In this document: in pieces, positions 8,488-18,212 of the stretch | Layout of the letters: each line of letters starts with the position of its first letter | Numbering within the stretch: the first letter of the stretch is position 1 | Virus record (IMG/VR): IMGVR_UViG_3300042519_001303 | Coordinates: 1-64,000 of that record | Direction: 5' to 3' (one strand) | Length of the DNA: 64,000 nt | Origin: a virus | The notes under the pieces: model-generated | What the model was told of the DNA's origin: nothing | What the model saw: only the letters and a program-made list of their open reading frames with translations | The model's database searches: none | Made by a program: the position numbers and the translations under genes

Positions 8488-10171
8488 TTTTTGGTCACCA
8501 AGTTATAGAGCTTCCTCTAGTGACCTAACTGTTGCTATTTCCCCACTTGGTCTGGTAGAGCTTGCAGACGAAGAGTTTGAAGTTCATGGTCCACGACTTA
8601 ACCGTTATAGTGCTTGTTGGGCCTGGTACCTTGGTCACCACTGGTCATACCGACGTGAACAGGGTGAGCAAAATATTACCCTTAACTACACTCGTACTTT
8701 GGCAGATTACATTACTAACTTTTGTTTTGGTAAAGGCGTTCAGTGGAAAGTTCCTGAACAAAATGCTGCAATTATTCCCCAGCTGCTTCACCGTGTTTGG
8801 GAGCAAGATAACTCAAAGTACAATGTTCTTTGGGAAATGGGGCAGCTTGCTGGAGTAACTGGTGACTGCTTTGTAAAAGTAGCTTATGAAGACCCTTATG
8901 TTGATCCAATTGGGATAACCAACGAAGGGCGTATTCGTGTTATTGCTCTAAACCCAGCTCACTGTTTCCCTGAGTACCACCCTCATGACCGTGATCGTTT
9001 ATTGAGATTTAAGTTGAAATATCGTTTCTGGGGAACCAGCCCTGAAGGTACTCGTCAGGTTTACACGTTTACTGAAATCCTTACTGACGACTCAATTGAG
9101 CAATACATCAATGATGAACTTGTTGACCAATACCCTAATCCTATTGGGCATATTCCGATTGTGCATATCCCCAACATGACCATTTCTTCATCCCCTTGGG
9201 GACAAGCTGACATTTGGGATATTATTCCACTCAACCGTGAGCTGAACGAAAAAATGACTGAAGTATCGGACATTATTAACTATCATGCCGCACCAGTAAC
9301 AATTATTACTGGTGCTAAGGCAAGCCAGTTGGAACGTGGTCCTAAGAAAGTTTGGGCAGGTCTTCCTAAGGAAGCTAGTGTTTTTAACCTTGAATCAAGC
9401 GGAAACATGGCTGGGGCTTTGGAGTATATTACGTTCCTTAAAAGAGCTATGCATGAACTTACAGGTGTACCTGAAACAGCTCTTGGACAGTTCCAACCAG
9501 TATCTAATACTTCTGGTGTAGCTCTTGCTATTCAGTATCAGCCTTTAATGAATCGTTTTAACATGAAGCGTATTCACTTTACTAAAGGACTTGAAAAGAT
9601 TAATGAACTGATTATTAGAACAGCAGCTATTTTTACGCCTGAAGCTCTGATCTATAACCCTTCTACTACAGAGCAGCCTGAGATGGATCAATTAACACAG
9701 CTTGATCCAGCTGATCCTTTGACTTACCGCACAACAGTTCACTGGCCTGAACCACTACCAGTTGATGTGCTTATTAAGCTTAATGAAGCCCAAGCTAAAA
9801 TGGCTATGGGTCTTGAATCTAAAGAAGGCGCTATGCGCATGCTTGGCGAGGAGTTCCCACGGGAAAAACTTGCTGAGATATTTGAAGAACTCCGTGATGA
9901 CGCTGTTGACCAGGGTGCGCTTGATATGTTGCGCGCTCAGATCAACCAAGCAGTCATGATGGCAACAGGCTTGTTACCCGGACCAGATGGCACCAGCACG
10001 GTACCCTCTGGAAATGGTAATGTAACAAGTGCAGGTTCACCACAAGGACAAGGGGGCCCCTTACCGGGCACTCAAGCCATGGGTGGTCCTGTAGAAGGAA
10101 TGGTAAACAATATTGTTGCAAAGGCATACGGAGCTAGGTTAGCCCAGCGTCGTGTTCCTGATGAAGAATAA
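8477..10171 (+). CDS. Portal protein (SPP1 gp6-like)
   Basis: 564 residues. The N-terminal part has the portal signature NYTRTLADYITNF followed by GKGVQW, and the middle holds the long helical region ending in LTGVPETALGQF, typical of the stem and crown of SPP1-type portals. The C-terminus is Gly/Pro/Gln-rich and probably flexible. It would form the dodecameric ring at the capsid vertex through which terminase pumps DNA. Order terminase, portal, scaffold, capsid supports this. Confidence 0.88.
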   Translation: MPIDFWSPSYRASSSDLTVAISPLGLVELADEEFEVHGPRLNRYSACWAWYLGHHWSYRREQGEQNITLNYTRTLADYITNFCFGKGVQWKVPEQNAAIIPQLLHRVWEQDNSKYNVLWEMGQLAGVTGDCFVKVAYEDPYVDPIGITNEGRIRVIALNPAHCFPEYHPHDRDRLLRFKLKYRFWGTSPEGTRQVYTFTEILTDDSIEQYINDELVDQYPNPIGHIPIVHIPNMTISSSPWGQADIWDIIPLNRELNEKMTEVSDIINYHAAPVTIITGAKASQLERGPKKVWAGLPKEASVFNLESSGNMAGALEYITFLKRAMHELTGVPETALGQFQPVSNTSGVALAIQYQPLMNRFNMKRIHFTKGLEKINELIIRTAAIFTPEALIYNPSTTEQPEMDQLTQLDPADPLTYRTTVHWPEPLPVDVLIKLNEAQAKMAMGLESKEGAMRMLGEEFPREKLAEIFEELRDDAVDQGALDMLRAQINQAVMMATGLLPGPDGTSTVPSGNGNVTSAGSPQGQGGPLPGTQAMGGPVEGMVNNIVAKAYGARLAQRRVPDEE

Positions 10172-10222
10172 AATTGTCGTTTTAAATCAGCTATTAACAG
10201 CCCAACTAGAAGAGGTTAACTT

Positions 10223-10993
10223 ATGTCAAAGTTTGAAGATGGTATTCAGGTACCCGCAGATCCGGTAGACACACCGGCACCAAAGGTACAGGAAGAAAAG
10301 TACTTCTCTGAGGAGGACATTCAAAAAGTCCGCCAGCAGGAGAAGGACAAGATGTATAAGCGTCTTGAAGATGCTGATCATCGTGTCAAGTCCATGGAAG
10401 AACAGCTATCAGTACTTAGTTCTGATCGTGAAAAAGCCATTAAGGAAGCGGCAGATCGCGCCAAGAAAGAAGCAGAAGTGCTTCGTCAGCGTGAAATGGA
10501 AGAGCTTTCTGCAAAGGATCTTCTCTCAAAACGAGAAGATGAATTCAATCAGCGTATTAACCAGGTTGAGCAAGAGTGGGGCCAGAAGTTTTCCGAACTG
10601 GAAAAGCAACGCCAAGCTACCGATGCAATGCTTGAAAAAGAACGTTACCTTCAGCAGCTAGAGTCGTATCGTCAACGACGTATCCAGTCTGAGACTGACA
10701 CGATTATTCCTGAGCTACGAGATCTTGTAGCGGGTAATAGTGAAGAAGAGATTGAACATAGCATTACAGTACTTCGTGATCGAAGTACTGCTATAATTGA
10801 ATCAATCCAGCAAGCGAGCCCCCCTCGTTTGAAAGGGACGACAACTACGGCGCCCCCCTCTGGACCACTGGACAACCAAACGGACTACCAAACGGTCAGC
10901 GCGGAGGATATCCGCAATATGCCGATGGATCAATACGTAAAAATGCGTGAAAGACTTATGTCAGCAACACGGGCTCCTAGAGGCCGTTACTAG
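10223..10993 (+). CDS. Capsid scaffolding-like coiled-coil protein
   Basis: 256 residues, very rich in Glu, Lys, Gln and Arg. Residues about 27-165 form a long coiled coil (KVRQQEKDKMYKRLEDADHR and following), flanked by Pro-rich ends. Composition, size and place directly before the major capsid gene are those of a scaffold that templates prohead assembly. No protease gene or protease motif was seen nearby, so it may exit uncleaved. Confidence 0.75.
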   Translation: MSKFEDGIQVPADPVDTPAPKVQEEKYFSEEDIQKVRQQEKDKMYKRLEDADHRVKSMEEQLSVLSSDREKAIKEAADRAKKEAEVLRQREMEELSAKDLLSKREDEFNQRINQVEQEWGQKFSELEKQRQATDAMLEKERYLQQLESYRQRRIQSETDTIIPELRDLVAGNSEEEIEHSITVLRDRSTAIIESIQQASPPRLKGTTTTAPPSGPLDNQTDYQTVSAEDIRNMPMDQYVKMRERLMSATRAPRGRY

Positions 10994-11032
10994 TAATTAA
11001 ACCCAACAACCTATCCATCGGAGGATATTAAA

Positions 11033-12157
11033 ATGGCATTACCCGCACCCGCAGGTGGAGCAATTACCGGAACAGGTACTTATACTGGTGGCTCAGGCAA
11101 CCAGGTCACAGGATACACTGACGGTAGTTCGGCTCTATCTCCCGCAATCCAGCAAATTTGGTCAAAGGAAATACTTTTCCAGGCTATGCCGGTTCTACGC
11201 TTTGAACAGTTCGCTGTGAAGAAGACGGAACTCGGTGTTATGCCAGGTTTGACCATCAACTTCATGCGCTACAACAACCTTACGGTTGATGAATCAGCTG
11301 GAGCTAACTTGACTGAAGGTTCACGTATGGAACCGTCAGCTTTGTCAGCTAGCCAGATTCAGATCACCGTGTCAGAACAGGGTAAGGCTGTTGCCGTTAC
11401 CGAATTGTTGCTCAATGCATCATTCGATGACGTCATGGCTTCGTCCTCACGTCTGCTTGGTCGTCACATGGCACAGAGCATGGACATTCAGGCTCGTAAC
11501 ACCCTCTACAAGAACGGTATCCCGTTCGGTGGTGGATCAGCTGTTCCTCCGAGCGTTGTGTTCGGTCGTACCGCAGCTTCTACTCGTGGCGCAATCAGCC
11601 CGTACGATGCAGGTACCCTTGGTACCGCTTCGTCGCCTGGTTACTTGAGCCCCGCATCCATCAAGGACGCAGTTGAAGTCCTCGCTGGTCAGAACATCCC
11701 GCGTTTGGGCGACACCTACGTGTGCTTCGTTCACCCGTCGCAGAGCCGTTCGCTCCGTGACTGGCCGGAATTCATCGAAGTCACCAAGTACGCTGCTCCG
11801 GGCAACTTCATGCTCGGTGAAATTGGCCGCTTGTATGACGTCGTGTTCATTGAAACCACCCAGGTTAAGAAGGGCTTGGATGCTACTGCAGCCACTGCTC
11901 CTCTGTACGGTATGGGTTCAACCCTTGACACCAGTGCTACTGCTGGCTTCCAGGAAAATGCCGATTCTTACAACGCCATCATGATTGGTGACAACTCCTT
12001 TGGTCACGCCATCAGCCTTCCGGTTGAATTGCGTGACGGTGGTGTCATTGACTTTGGTCGTGAGCATGGTCTTGCCTGGTACGCCATCTGGGGCTTTGGT
12101 GTAATCACACACGAGTCGCGTGTTATTCTCAACACGCTTGGTGGCGCCATTTCCTGA
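11033..12157 (+). CDS. Major capsid protein, N4-gp56 family-like
   Basis: 374 residues with a strong GGAGGAT site nine bases upstream. The order SPAIQQIWSKEILFQAMPVL, then FAVKKTELGVMPGLTINF, then LTEGSRMEPSALSASQ and LLGRHMAQSMDIQARNTLY is characteristic of the N4 gp56-type major capsid family with the HK97 fold. Codon use shifts toward GC-rich third positions relative to neighbours (for example ACC, GTC, CTC), consistent with very high expression. The gene is followed by a hairpin that could trim or end the transcript. Confidence 0.88.
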   Translation: MALPAPAGGAITGTGTYTGGSGNQVTGYTDGSSALSPAIQQIWSKEILFQAMPVLRFEQFAVKKTELGVMPGLTINFMRYNNLTVDESAGANLTEGSRMEPSALSASQIQITVSEQGKAVAVTELLLNASFDDVMASSSRLLGRHMAQSMDIQARNTLYKNGIPFGGGSAVPPSVVFGRTAASTRGAISPYDAGTLGTASSPGYLSPASIKDAVEVLAGQNIPRLGDTYVCFVHPSQSRSLRDWPEFIEVTKYAAPGNFMLGEIGRLYDVVFIETTQVKKGLDATAATAPLYGMGSTLDTSATAGFQENADSYNAIMIGDNSFGHAISLPVELRDGGVIDFGREHGLAWYAIWGFGVITHESRVILNTLGGAIS

Positions 12158-12209
12158 ACCTAAAAAAGGTAAGGAATCGTAACCCATTTAAGGGTACGAA
12201 TGGTGTAAT

Positions 12210-12237
12210 ATGGGTGGGGGCAGAAACCCCCACCCAT
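12210..12237 (+). terminator. Hairpin downstream of the major capsid gene
   Basis: ATGGGTGGGGG (12210-12220) pairs perfectly with CCCCCACCCAT (12227-12237) around a CAGAAA loop: an 11-bp, very GC-rich stem in AT-rich surroundings, 52 bases after the capsid stop. The downstream U-tract is weak (TACCATTTATA), so partial termination or mRNA 3'-end protection is more likely than full termination. Confidence 0.6.
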
Positions 12238-12272
12238 TACCATTTATAAGCACATAACAACAAGGAGATATC

Positions 12273-12521
12273 ATGGCTCGCAAGATTACGACCACCACAA
12301 ATTGGGCAGAAGCAGTAGAAGGCGATGAAGTAGTCATTGACGAACCCGTCATTGTTTCTTCGTCTGATCCCAACTTTGTAAAAGCAAGAGTTAAGGGAAC
12401 ATGGATTATGTTCTGGGGTCAAGACAAGTTTGATTTTGTTGACGGAAAGAGTTACAAGTTGCCAAAAGACTTGTTCAACTACCTCCGTAATAACGGTAAC
12501 ATTTACGACACTATGGCTTGA
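12273..12521 (+). CDS. Small hypothetical protein after the capsid gene
   Basis: 82 residues behind AAGGAGAT. It starts MARKITTTTNWAEAVEGDEV and contains KARVKGTWIMFWGQDKFDF and a short basic stretch; likely a small beta-rich fold. Position directly after the capsid gene would suit a capsid decoration or head-completion protein, but there is no recognised domain. Confidence 0.5.
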   Translation: MARKITTTTNWAEAVEGDEVVIDEPVIVSSSDPNFVKARVKGTWIMFWGQDKFDFVDGKSYKLPKDLFNYLRNNGNIYDTMA

Positions 12522-12528
12522 GGTATAC

Positions 12529-14019
12529 ATGCCCTTCATAATCCCTAACGCTACCGATATCGATGGCAGTAAGTTTATTGCCCTTGATCAGTCTGAACCA
12601 GATTCTCTTGATTTTCAAATATTAGGAGACCGTTCAACGGGTGTTCTCACAGGTTGTGCTGTATCAACAGTGAATGGTACAACTATTAAGGTTGATCAAG
12701 GTGCGGTTGCTATACAAGGGGTTGTCCATAATGTTCCAGTTTTTAACCAAATAGATTTACCTACTGCACCACTAACTACCACCTACAGGTTTGATGTAGT
12801 TGTTGCACGTTTAAATACCACAACAAACATAATTTCTATAGTGGTAATTTCAGGAAATGAAAGCACAACTAATCCAACTTTTCCTAAAACACCAAGCAGA
12901 CTAAACAGCCTTGTTGGTGTAGATTACATAAACATTGGTAATATTACTGAAAATAACCCAACTACTGATGTTGTACTAGCTACAGTTTTTCGTAATGCTG
13001 CTGCTGCAATTTCTAATGCATGCATAGTAGACAAACGGGTTAACGTTCCATCAACTACTAGTTTACGCGGGTCCACAAACCCTGATAATACTATTGGTAA
13101 TAATGGAGATCTGTATTACAGAACAACTGAGGTTGCTTCATCTTCTGGTGTTTTCATTAAAACAAATGGAACTTGGGTTGAGTTACTACTTCAAAATAAC
13201 TCTGGTTCAGTTACACCAGTTGGCTCCATCATTATGTGGCCAAGTAACGTAACAACCCCTAACCCAACTGGTAAAACATTTTGGTTAGAGTGCAATGGTG
13301 ACTATGTTTCTAATACAAACTACACTGAGCTAAAGAATTTACTAGGGGAAACATACGGACCGTACGTTGGCACAACCTTTAAATTACCTAACTTATCAAG
13401 TGGGTTTATTCAAGGATCAGGAACTGCAGGATCTACTGGTGGTAATAGTTCAGTATCTATTGCAGAAAGTAATTTACCTGCACACAAACATGGTTTAAAT
13501 GCCCACCAACATCCTGTTGGAAGTCATGCTCATACAATGAATCATGATCACGCAGACCAGGAAACTAAACTAGGTGGAGTACACACCCACATTCCAGAAG
13601 TACAAGACGGTTATAACCAGCCAGGTACTACTGGTGGTTTTGTTACTAGATTAACTGATTATATAAATGGCACTTATACAGTTGCCAATGGTACAGTCTA
13701 TGGGGATACTGGATATATAGTCCCATACTCTTATACCAATGATGGATTAGCAGATGGCATTGATGCAGCTGTAGGTATTGTTCCTACTGCACGTGGAATG
13801 CAAGTCCATTACACTACAGGATTAAAAAACTCAATATCTCATAAACATGATATTGATTTTGATACCTATACTGGTGATACTGGAAGCCTAACAACAGCCA
13901 CAGCTAGTGCTAATACAGGTGTTAGCACTGGAGATACTGCAAATAGTACTGGAACTGGTGACGCTTTATCGGTTATTCCTCCTTATGTAACCATGCGTTG
14001 GTTTATACGCGCGTTATGA
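12529..14019 (+). CDS. Tail fibre/collar-domain protein with His-rich tip
   Basis: Start set at ATG 12529 (GAGGTATAC just upstream), giving 496 residues. The middle carries the phage tail-collar domain: PVGSIIMWPSN, FWLECNGDYVS, then YVGTTFKLPNL. After it come repeated His-x-His groups between His319 and His354 (HKHG, HQH, HAH, HDH, HTH), resembling the metal-coordinating HxH motifs of T4 long-fibre tips. The last third repeats Thr/Gly/Asn units. It is probably a receptor-binding or baseplate-attached fibre, unusually placed between capsid and neck genes. Confidence 0.78.
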   Translation: MPFIIPNATDIDGSKFIALDQSEPDSLDFQILGDRSTGVLTGCAVSTVNGTTIKVDQGAVAIQGVVHNVPVFNQIDLPTAPLTTTYRFDVVVARLNTTTNIISIVVISGNESTTNPTFPKTPSRLNSLVGVDYINIGNITENNPTTDVVLATVFRNAAAAISNACIVDKRVNVPSTTSLRGSTNPDNTIGNNGDLYYRTTEVASSSGVFIKTNGTWVELLLQNNSGSVTPVGSIIMWPSNVTTPNPTGKTFWLECNGDYVSNTNYTELKNLLGETYGPYVGTTFKLPNLSSGFIQGSGTAGSTGGNSSVSIAESNLPAHKHGLNAHQHPVGSHAHTMNHDHADQETKLGGVHTHIPEVQDGYNQPGTTGGFVTRLTDYINGTYTVANGTVYGDTGYIVPYSYTNDGLADGIDAAVGIVPTARGMQVHYTTGLKNSISHKHDIDFDTYTGDTGSLTTATASANTGVSTGDTANSTGTGDALSVIPPYVTMRWFIRAL

Positions 14020-14171
14020 TAGAAAAACTTCCAAAACCAACTGGTACTCCTGATCAAATACGAATTAGGCGTATAACAAGTGTTGGCGCAATGCGCCCTG
14101 AACAACCAGCTGTAAACCAACCAATACAGAAGACTGTGCCAGGTCAAGACTCCGCTGACACCCCTACTTGA
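14016..14171 (+). CDS. Small hypothetical protein, 51 residues
   Basis: ATG 14016 overlaps the collar-fibre stop as ATGA and opens 51 codons to TGA 14169-14171. The peptide is basic at first (MIEKLPKPTGTPDQIRIRRI) and Pro/Gln-rich at the end, probably unstructured. Coupled translation with the fibre gene suggests a fibre-related accessory role; no family recognised. Confidence 0.45.
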   Translation: MIEKLPKPTGTPDQIRIRRITSVGAMRPEQPAVNQPIQKTVPGQDSADTPT

Positions 14172-14185
14172 GATAGACTGGTTAT

Positions 14186-14986
14186 ATGGCAACACAGGCA
14201 GACATTGAGACTATCGCAAGGACCTACCTCAGGGATTTTCCTAAGTTCTTTCAAACATCCTTTGATGTTGTTGGACGCACCTACGAGTTAGACCATATTA
14301 ATATTGACTCTGAATCTTTATGGGTAGCTGTTTATTTGTCTGGTGCTGGTTCTGCTTCAGTCTTATCACCAACGCAATATAGTGTTGATGAACGTAATGG
14401 AATTTTAAGGCTTGCAGGAACGTATTCAAGTAGCACTAAAGTTATGGTTGAGGGTTATTATTATGAGTGGGTTACCCCTACTGACCTGGCTTTTTACTCT
14501 AAAAGAGCATTAGATAAACACTTGCATACACTTCATCTGCCTGTTGAACAACTTTCAGATGTAGTTATTGACGCAATTGGTATTTCAGCTATTTGTGAAG
14601 CTCTATGGGCTCTAATGACTGAGTACAGCCGAGACATTGATGTAATTACATCTGAGTCTGTGCATATCCCAGCAAGCCAACGTTTTCGTATGGTTCAATC
14701 ATTACTATCCCAATGGGAAGCTGAATATAGACGTCATGCTACAGCACTTAACATTGGTTTTGACAGGCTTGAAGTAATGAACCTTCGTCGCACTTCAAGA
14801 ACTACCAACAGACTTGTGCCCCTTTACAAAGCTAAAGAACTTGGGGATTTCTCACCATTGGAACGTCAATGGCCCGAAATTGATGAAGGTATTGTTAGCC
14901 CAGAAACTAAGGGAGATAAGCTACGTGAAGACGTGTATATAGATACTAACCCACCATCGGGTGCTACTACGAATTCGTTTTACTGA
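14186..14986 (+). CDS. Neck/head-tail connector-like protein
   Basis: 266 residues. It begins the block of four consecutive genes between fibre and sheath where myoviruses encode head-completion and neck proteins. Mixed alpha/beta composition with a central helix-rich stretch (DLAFYSKRALDKHLHTLHL) and a C-terminal basic segment (RLEVMNLRRTSRTTNR). No catalytic motif. Assignment rests on position and size, so the exact step (adaptor or stopper) is open. Confidence 0.55.
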   Translation: MATQADIETIARTYLRDFPKFFQTSFDVVGRTYELDHINIDSESLWVAVYLSGAGSASVLSPTQYSVDERNGILRLAGTYSSSTKVMVEGYYYEWVTPTDLAFYSKRALDKHLHTLHLPVEQLSDVVIDAIGISAICEALWALMTEYSRDIDVITSESVHIPASQRFRMVQSLLSQWEAEYRRHATALNIGFDRLEVMNLRRTSRTTNRLVPLYKAKELGDFSPLERQWPEIDEGIVSPETKGDKLREDVYIDTNPPSGATTNSFY

Positions 14987-15528
14987 TGAACCTTCATACA
15001 GAGCTTTCCCTAATTAATAAACATTTTAATAAAAGGCATAAAGAGGCCGGCCAAGAGTACCTAGTTTGGTATGAATTCTTACCATTAGGGACTAGCGCCA
15101 ATACTACAAGTATCTATGATGATGTTTATGATGAATCACCAAGTGGTACAGGTGGTCGTAAGTATAAACCCGGGGTAGTTCTACCAGCACTTCTAGCTTC
15201 TGAAACTGAAGACCAGAGAAGGTCCATTCCTGAAGGTAGATTAACTTTAGAAACAATGAACTTGTTTATACCTATTAATGCTATGCGTAACGCAGGTATT
15301 GAAACAGTTTGGGAGTATAGAAACCACCTTAATGACATATTTTTGTATGATGGTAGATTCTTTTCAGTGTTTGACTATGCTGTTCGGGGGCGAGTAAAAG
15401 GTGAAGTTTTTGTCCTTATTCAAGGACAGGAACTTTATGTTGACCAGGAGTTTGTTAACGACAGTAACTTTCCTGAACTGTCTTCCAATAACCTTCCATG
15501 GCCTGCAGCCTTACCTGAGATAGGCTAA
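14986..15528 (+). CDS. Neck/head-closure-like protein
   Basis: 180 residues; start codon shares one base with the previous stop (TGATG). Beta-rich sequence with several short aromatic strands (EYLVWYEFLPLG, RFFSVFDYAVRG, EVFVLIQGQELYV), as expected for a small beta-barrel head-completion protein. Placement between the connector-like gene and the HK97 gp10-like gene supports a neck role. Not recognised by motif. Confidence 0.5.
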   Translation: MNLHTELSLINKHFNKRHKEAGQEYLVWYEFLPLGTSANTTSIYDDVYDESPSGTGGRKYKPGVVLPALLASETEDQRRSIPEGRLTLETMNLFIPINAMRNAGIETVWEYRNHLNDIFLYDGRFFSVFDYAVRGRVKGEVFVLIQGQELYVDQEFVNDSNFPELSSNNLPWPAALPEIG

Positions 15529-15588
15529 AATTATAGTAGCTACAACGTGCGTTGTAGCAGTCAACGCCTAGAATTGTTAGAGGTCCTT

Positions 15589-15969
15589 ATGCCTGGACAA
15601 ACTGCATACCCCACATCTCTTACACATTCTTCAACTAAAGGCGTTGTTCCCCACGCAATGGCTAATGTCATGAAAACCCTAAAAGAAGTTGAAGCTTCTA
15701 TAAACAAGGCTGTTAAAAAGTATCAGACTAAACTCAGAAAAGATGCAGCTAGCTCATGGGGTGCAGAAATAGCAAAGACTATTAAGGTTACTTTTGACTC
15801 TAAGTCAATGACTCTAACAATTAAATCTGATCACCCAGAAGCTGAACTTCTAGAATCTGGGGATTCTGAAAACCCACCTAAGCCCGTATTGCGGTCAGCT
15901 GCAGTAAAAGCACAAGCTGAGTTAGTTCCCTTAATTAAAGAACAGTTCCAAAAGATAGGTATTAGATAA
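15589..15969 (+). CDS. HK97 gp10-like tail completion protein
   Basis: ATG 15589 follows AGAGGTCCTT and gives 126 residues; an in-frame GTG at 15547 would add 14 residues without a good ribosome-binding site. The order of a helical N-terminus (KTLKEVEASINKAVKKYQTK), a short beta hairpin (SMTLTIKSDHPEAELLESG) and a C-terminal helix fits HK97 gp10/tail-terminator-type proteins. Function inferred from architecture and neighbours. Confidence 0.5.
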   Translation: MPGQTAYPTSLTHSSTKGVVPHAMANVMKTLKEVEASINKAVKKYQTKLRKDAASSWGAEIAKTIKVTFDSKSMTLTIKSDHPEAELLESGDSENPPKPVLRSAAVKAQAELVPLIKEQFQKIGIR

Positions 15970-16667
15970 TGCCTAACAAGGGATTTTTGCTTGCAGAAGA
16001 TGCTGCTGTTAAAAACAGATTTAGTAATTTAACTGTATCTGATGATAGAAACCAAGAGCGCGCGGTTCAAGTTTTCTTTAGGTACCCTGAAGGGGAAACT
16101 GAAAAAGCATACCCTTTTATTACTATAGAAATGGTAAACCTAAGCCACGATACCCGCAGACAGCTGTCTGAGACTAACTATTACTATAGTAATACTGTAT
16201 CTGCTTCAAATGGTAGTTCGTACATAGATTACTACCCATCTGAAATGACCTCCTCTGAGTTAGCCAGTTTAAATATTGCTAATCATGCTCTTAAAGTACA
16301 TTCGTTTATTCCAGTAAACTTAATGTACCAAGTAACCACCTATACCAGAACAGCCCTACATGACAGGCAGTTATCTAGTAAAATATTAAGAAGAGTTGTA
16401 CCGTTCAGAACGGGTTTTATTGAAATCCCAGAAGATGGTACAATTCGTCGGTTTGATCTTCAATCTTGGTCTACATCAGACCTTTTAGATAGAGAAGCAG
16501 GATACCGAAAACGTATCTTTAGAAAAGTGTTTACAATACAAATGAATGCTGAAATAGCTGACACAGACTTTAGTTCTGTACCACTAGCTCTCAGCCTTGT
16601 TGGAGAATTTAATACAAAAACTAATAGTAATTTCCCTACAGCAACCAATCTTTCAGAGGAGTTTTAA
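15969..16667 (+). CDS. Tail terminator/neck-like protein before the sheath
   Basis: 232 residues, immediately upstream of the sheath gene with a one-base junction. It starts MPNKGFLLAEDAAVKNRF and has beta strands such as YPFITIEMVNLSHD and HSFIPVNLMYQVTTYTR. In contractile-tailed phages this slot usually encodes the tail terminator or tail completion protein that caps tube and sheath. No family motif seen; inferred from synteny. Confidence 0.5.
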   Translation: MPNKGFLLAEDAAVKNRFSNLTVSDDRNQERAVQVFFRYPEGETEKAYPFITIEMVNLSHDTRRQLSETNYYYSNTVSASNGSSYIDYYPSEMTSSELASLNIANHALKVHSFIPVNLMYQVTTYTRTALHDRQLSSKILRRVVPFRTGFIEIPEDGTIRRFDLQSWSTSDLLDREAGYRKRIFRKVFTIQMNAEIADTDFSSVPLALSLVGEFNTKTNSNFPTATNLSEEF

Positions 16668-18197
16668 ATGCCCACTTATCAAAACCCTGGTGTGTATGTG
16701 TCAGAGGCGGCTTTTGTATCAAAGCCCAAAAGTTCAAATACATCGAGATCTACTGCAGCTTTCTTTGGAGAAGCTTCACGTGGACCGTCAACTGCAACCT
16801 TGGTAACTTCTTGGTCTGATTACCGTACTCTTTATGGTGAACTTTCACAAACATCAGACCTTGGTTTTGCCCTTTACCATTACTTTTCAAATGGTGGTAA
16901 GGATGCCTATGTTGTGCGTGTTACCTCAACCAGCGCAGCTGCCGCCTCTATTACCGTTCCGTATTACCCAAATGGTAATGGTTCAGCTTCTGCTGTATTG
17001 TTTACTGCTGATGCAATAAGCAAGGGTGTTTGGGGTAATGATTTGACTGTGGAATTTACAGCAGGATCTACTGCAGCTACTGCTTCAGTAATCCCAACTT
17101 TTAACTTACTTATTAAGTTGTCTGGAGTTGAAGTAGAACGTTGGAGTGATCTTTCTCCAGAAATTTCATCTAACCGTTATTTTGTTACTATTTTAAATAC
17201 TTATTCAAGTTATATAGATAACGTAGTTGTTGGTGGAGCTGTGGCTTCTGAAACAGCAGATGCTTCATGGGCCTATAAGAGCTCAGCTACAGTATTTACA
17301 CTAGGTGTTGCTGGTTCGTCAACACAAGATTCTGATTACACAGCAGCATTATCACAACTTGATAACGTTGAAGGTGTTTTGCTTTTGAATGCTGTTAATA
17401 AGACTAGTACAAGCGTTGTTAACGCTTTTATTGATAAAGCACAGACACGTGGTAATTCCTTTGTAATTATTGATCCTGATATGGTTGAGTCTAACGTAAC
17501 AACAATTGGCGGAACTACTGTGGCTAGCTACACTGCCTCAAACTACGCTGCTGTTTATTATCCAGCATTGTTGATGGTTGATCCTTCAAAAACTGGTCCA
17601 GGAGCTATTCGCACGACTGCCCCCGGTGGAGCAATTGCCGGAGCGTATGTTCGTACAGAAATTGAACGTAATGTCTCCAAAACTCCTGCTGGTGTCAATG
17701 TTAATGTCAGAAATGCAATTGGACTAGCTTCAACATTTACTGAAGCACAAACAGGCACTCTGTATGGAACTTACAACGTTAATACTTTAAAGGCAATACC
17801 TGGTGGTGGAATCATTATTAATGGTGGACGCACGCTAGATAAAGCTCCTCCCGGAAAGTACATCTCTGCTCGCAGAACATTGAACTACTTGAAGCAAACC
17901 TTAAAGGATTCAACTAACTATGCAGTATTTGAACCAAATGATGAAAGATTGTGGACTCAACTTACAATGGGTATTTCTGGGCTTCTTGCAGAATTTTGGA
18001 CTAAGGGTGGACTTAAGGGAGCAACCACTAGCGAGGCTTTTTATGTAGTATGTAACTCAACAAACAATACGGCAGTAACTGTAGATAATGGTGAAGTTCA
18101 TATAGAGGTTGGAGTTGCTTTGCAATACCCAGCCGAATTTATCGTAATTAACCTGTCCCAATGGACCGGTGGTTCTAACTCAATCGAAACAAATTAA
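16668..18197 (+). CDS. Tail sheath protein
   Basis: 509 residues. The N-terminus MPTYQNPGVYVSEAA is the classic sheath start, followed by AFFGEASRGPSTATLVTSW and GFALYHYFSNGGKDAYVVRV, and the C-terminal conserved domain includes GGGIIINGGRTL, the SARRTLNYLKQTLK helix and FEPNDERLWTQL. It forms the contractile outer cylinder that drives the tube into the cell. This identifies the phage as a myovirus. AGGAG lies seven bases before the start. Confidence 0.95.
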   Translation: MPTYQNPGVYVSEAAFVSKPKSSNTSRSTAAFFGEASRGPSTATLVTSWSDYRTLYGELSQTSDLGFALYHYFSNGGKDAYVVRVTSTSAAAASITVPYYPNGNGSASAVLFTADAISKGVWGNDLTVEFTAGSTAATASVIPTFNLLIKLSGVEVERWSDLSPEISSNRYFVTILNTYSSYIDNVVVGGAVASETADASWAYKSSATVFTLGVAGSSTQDSDYTAALSQLDNVEGVLLLNAVNKTSTSVVNAFIDKAQTRGNSFVIIDPDMVESNVTTIGGTTVASYTASNYAAVYYPALLMVDPSKTGPGAIRTTAPGGAIAGAYVRTEIERNVSKTPAGVNVNVRNAIGLASTFTEAQTGTLYGTYNVNTLKAIPGGGIIINGGRTLDKAPPGKYISARRTLNYLKQTLKDSTNYAVFEPNDERLWTQLTMGISGLLAEFWTKGGLKGATTSEAFYVVCNSTNNTAVTVDNGEVHIEVGVALQYPAEFIVINLSQWTGGSNSIETN

Positions 18198-18212
18198 TAA
18201 GGAGAATGCATA

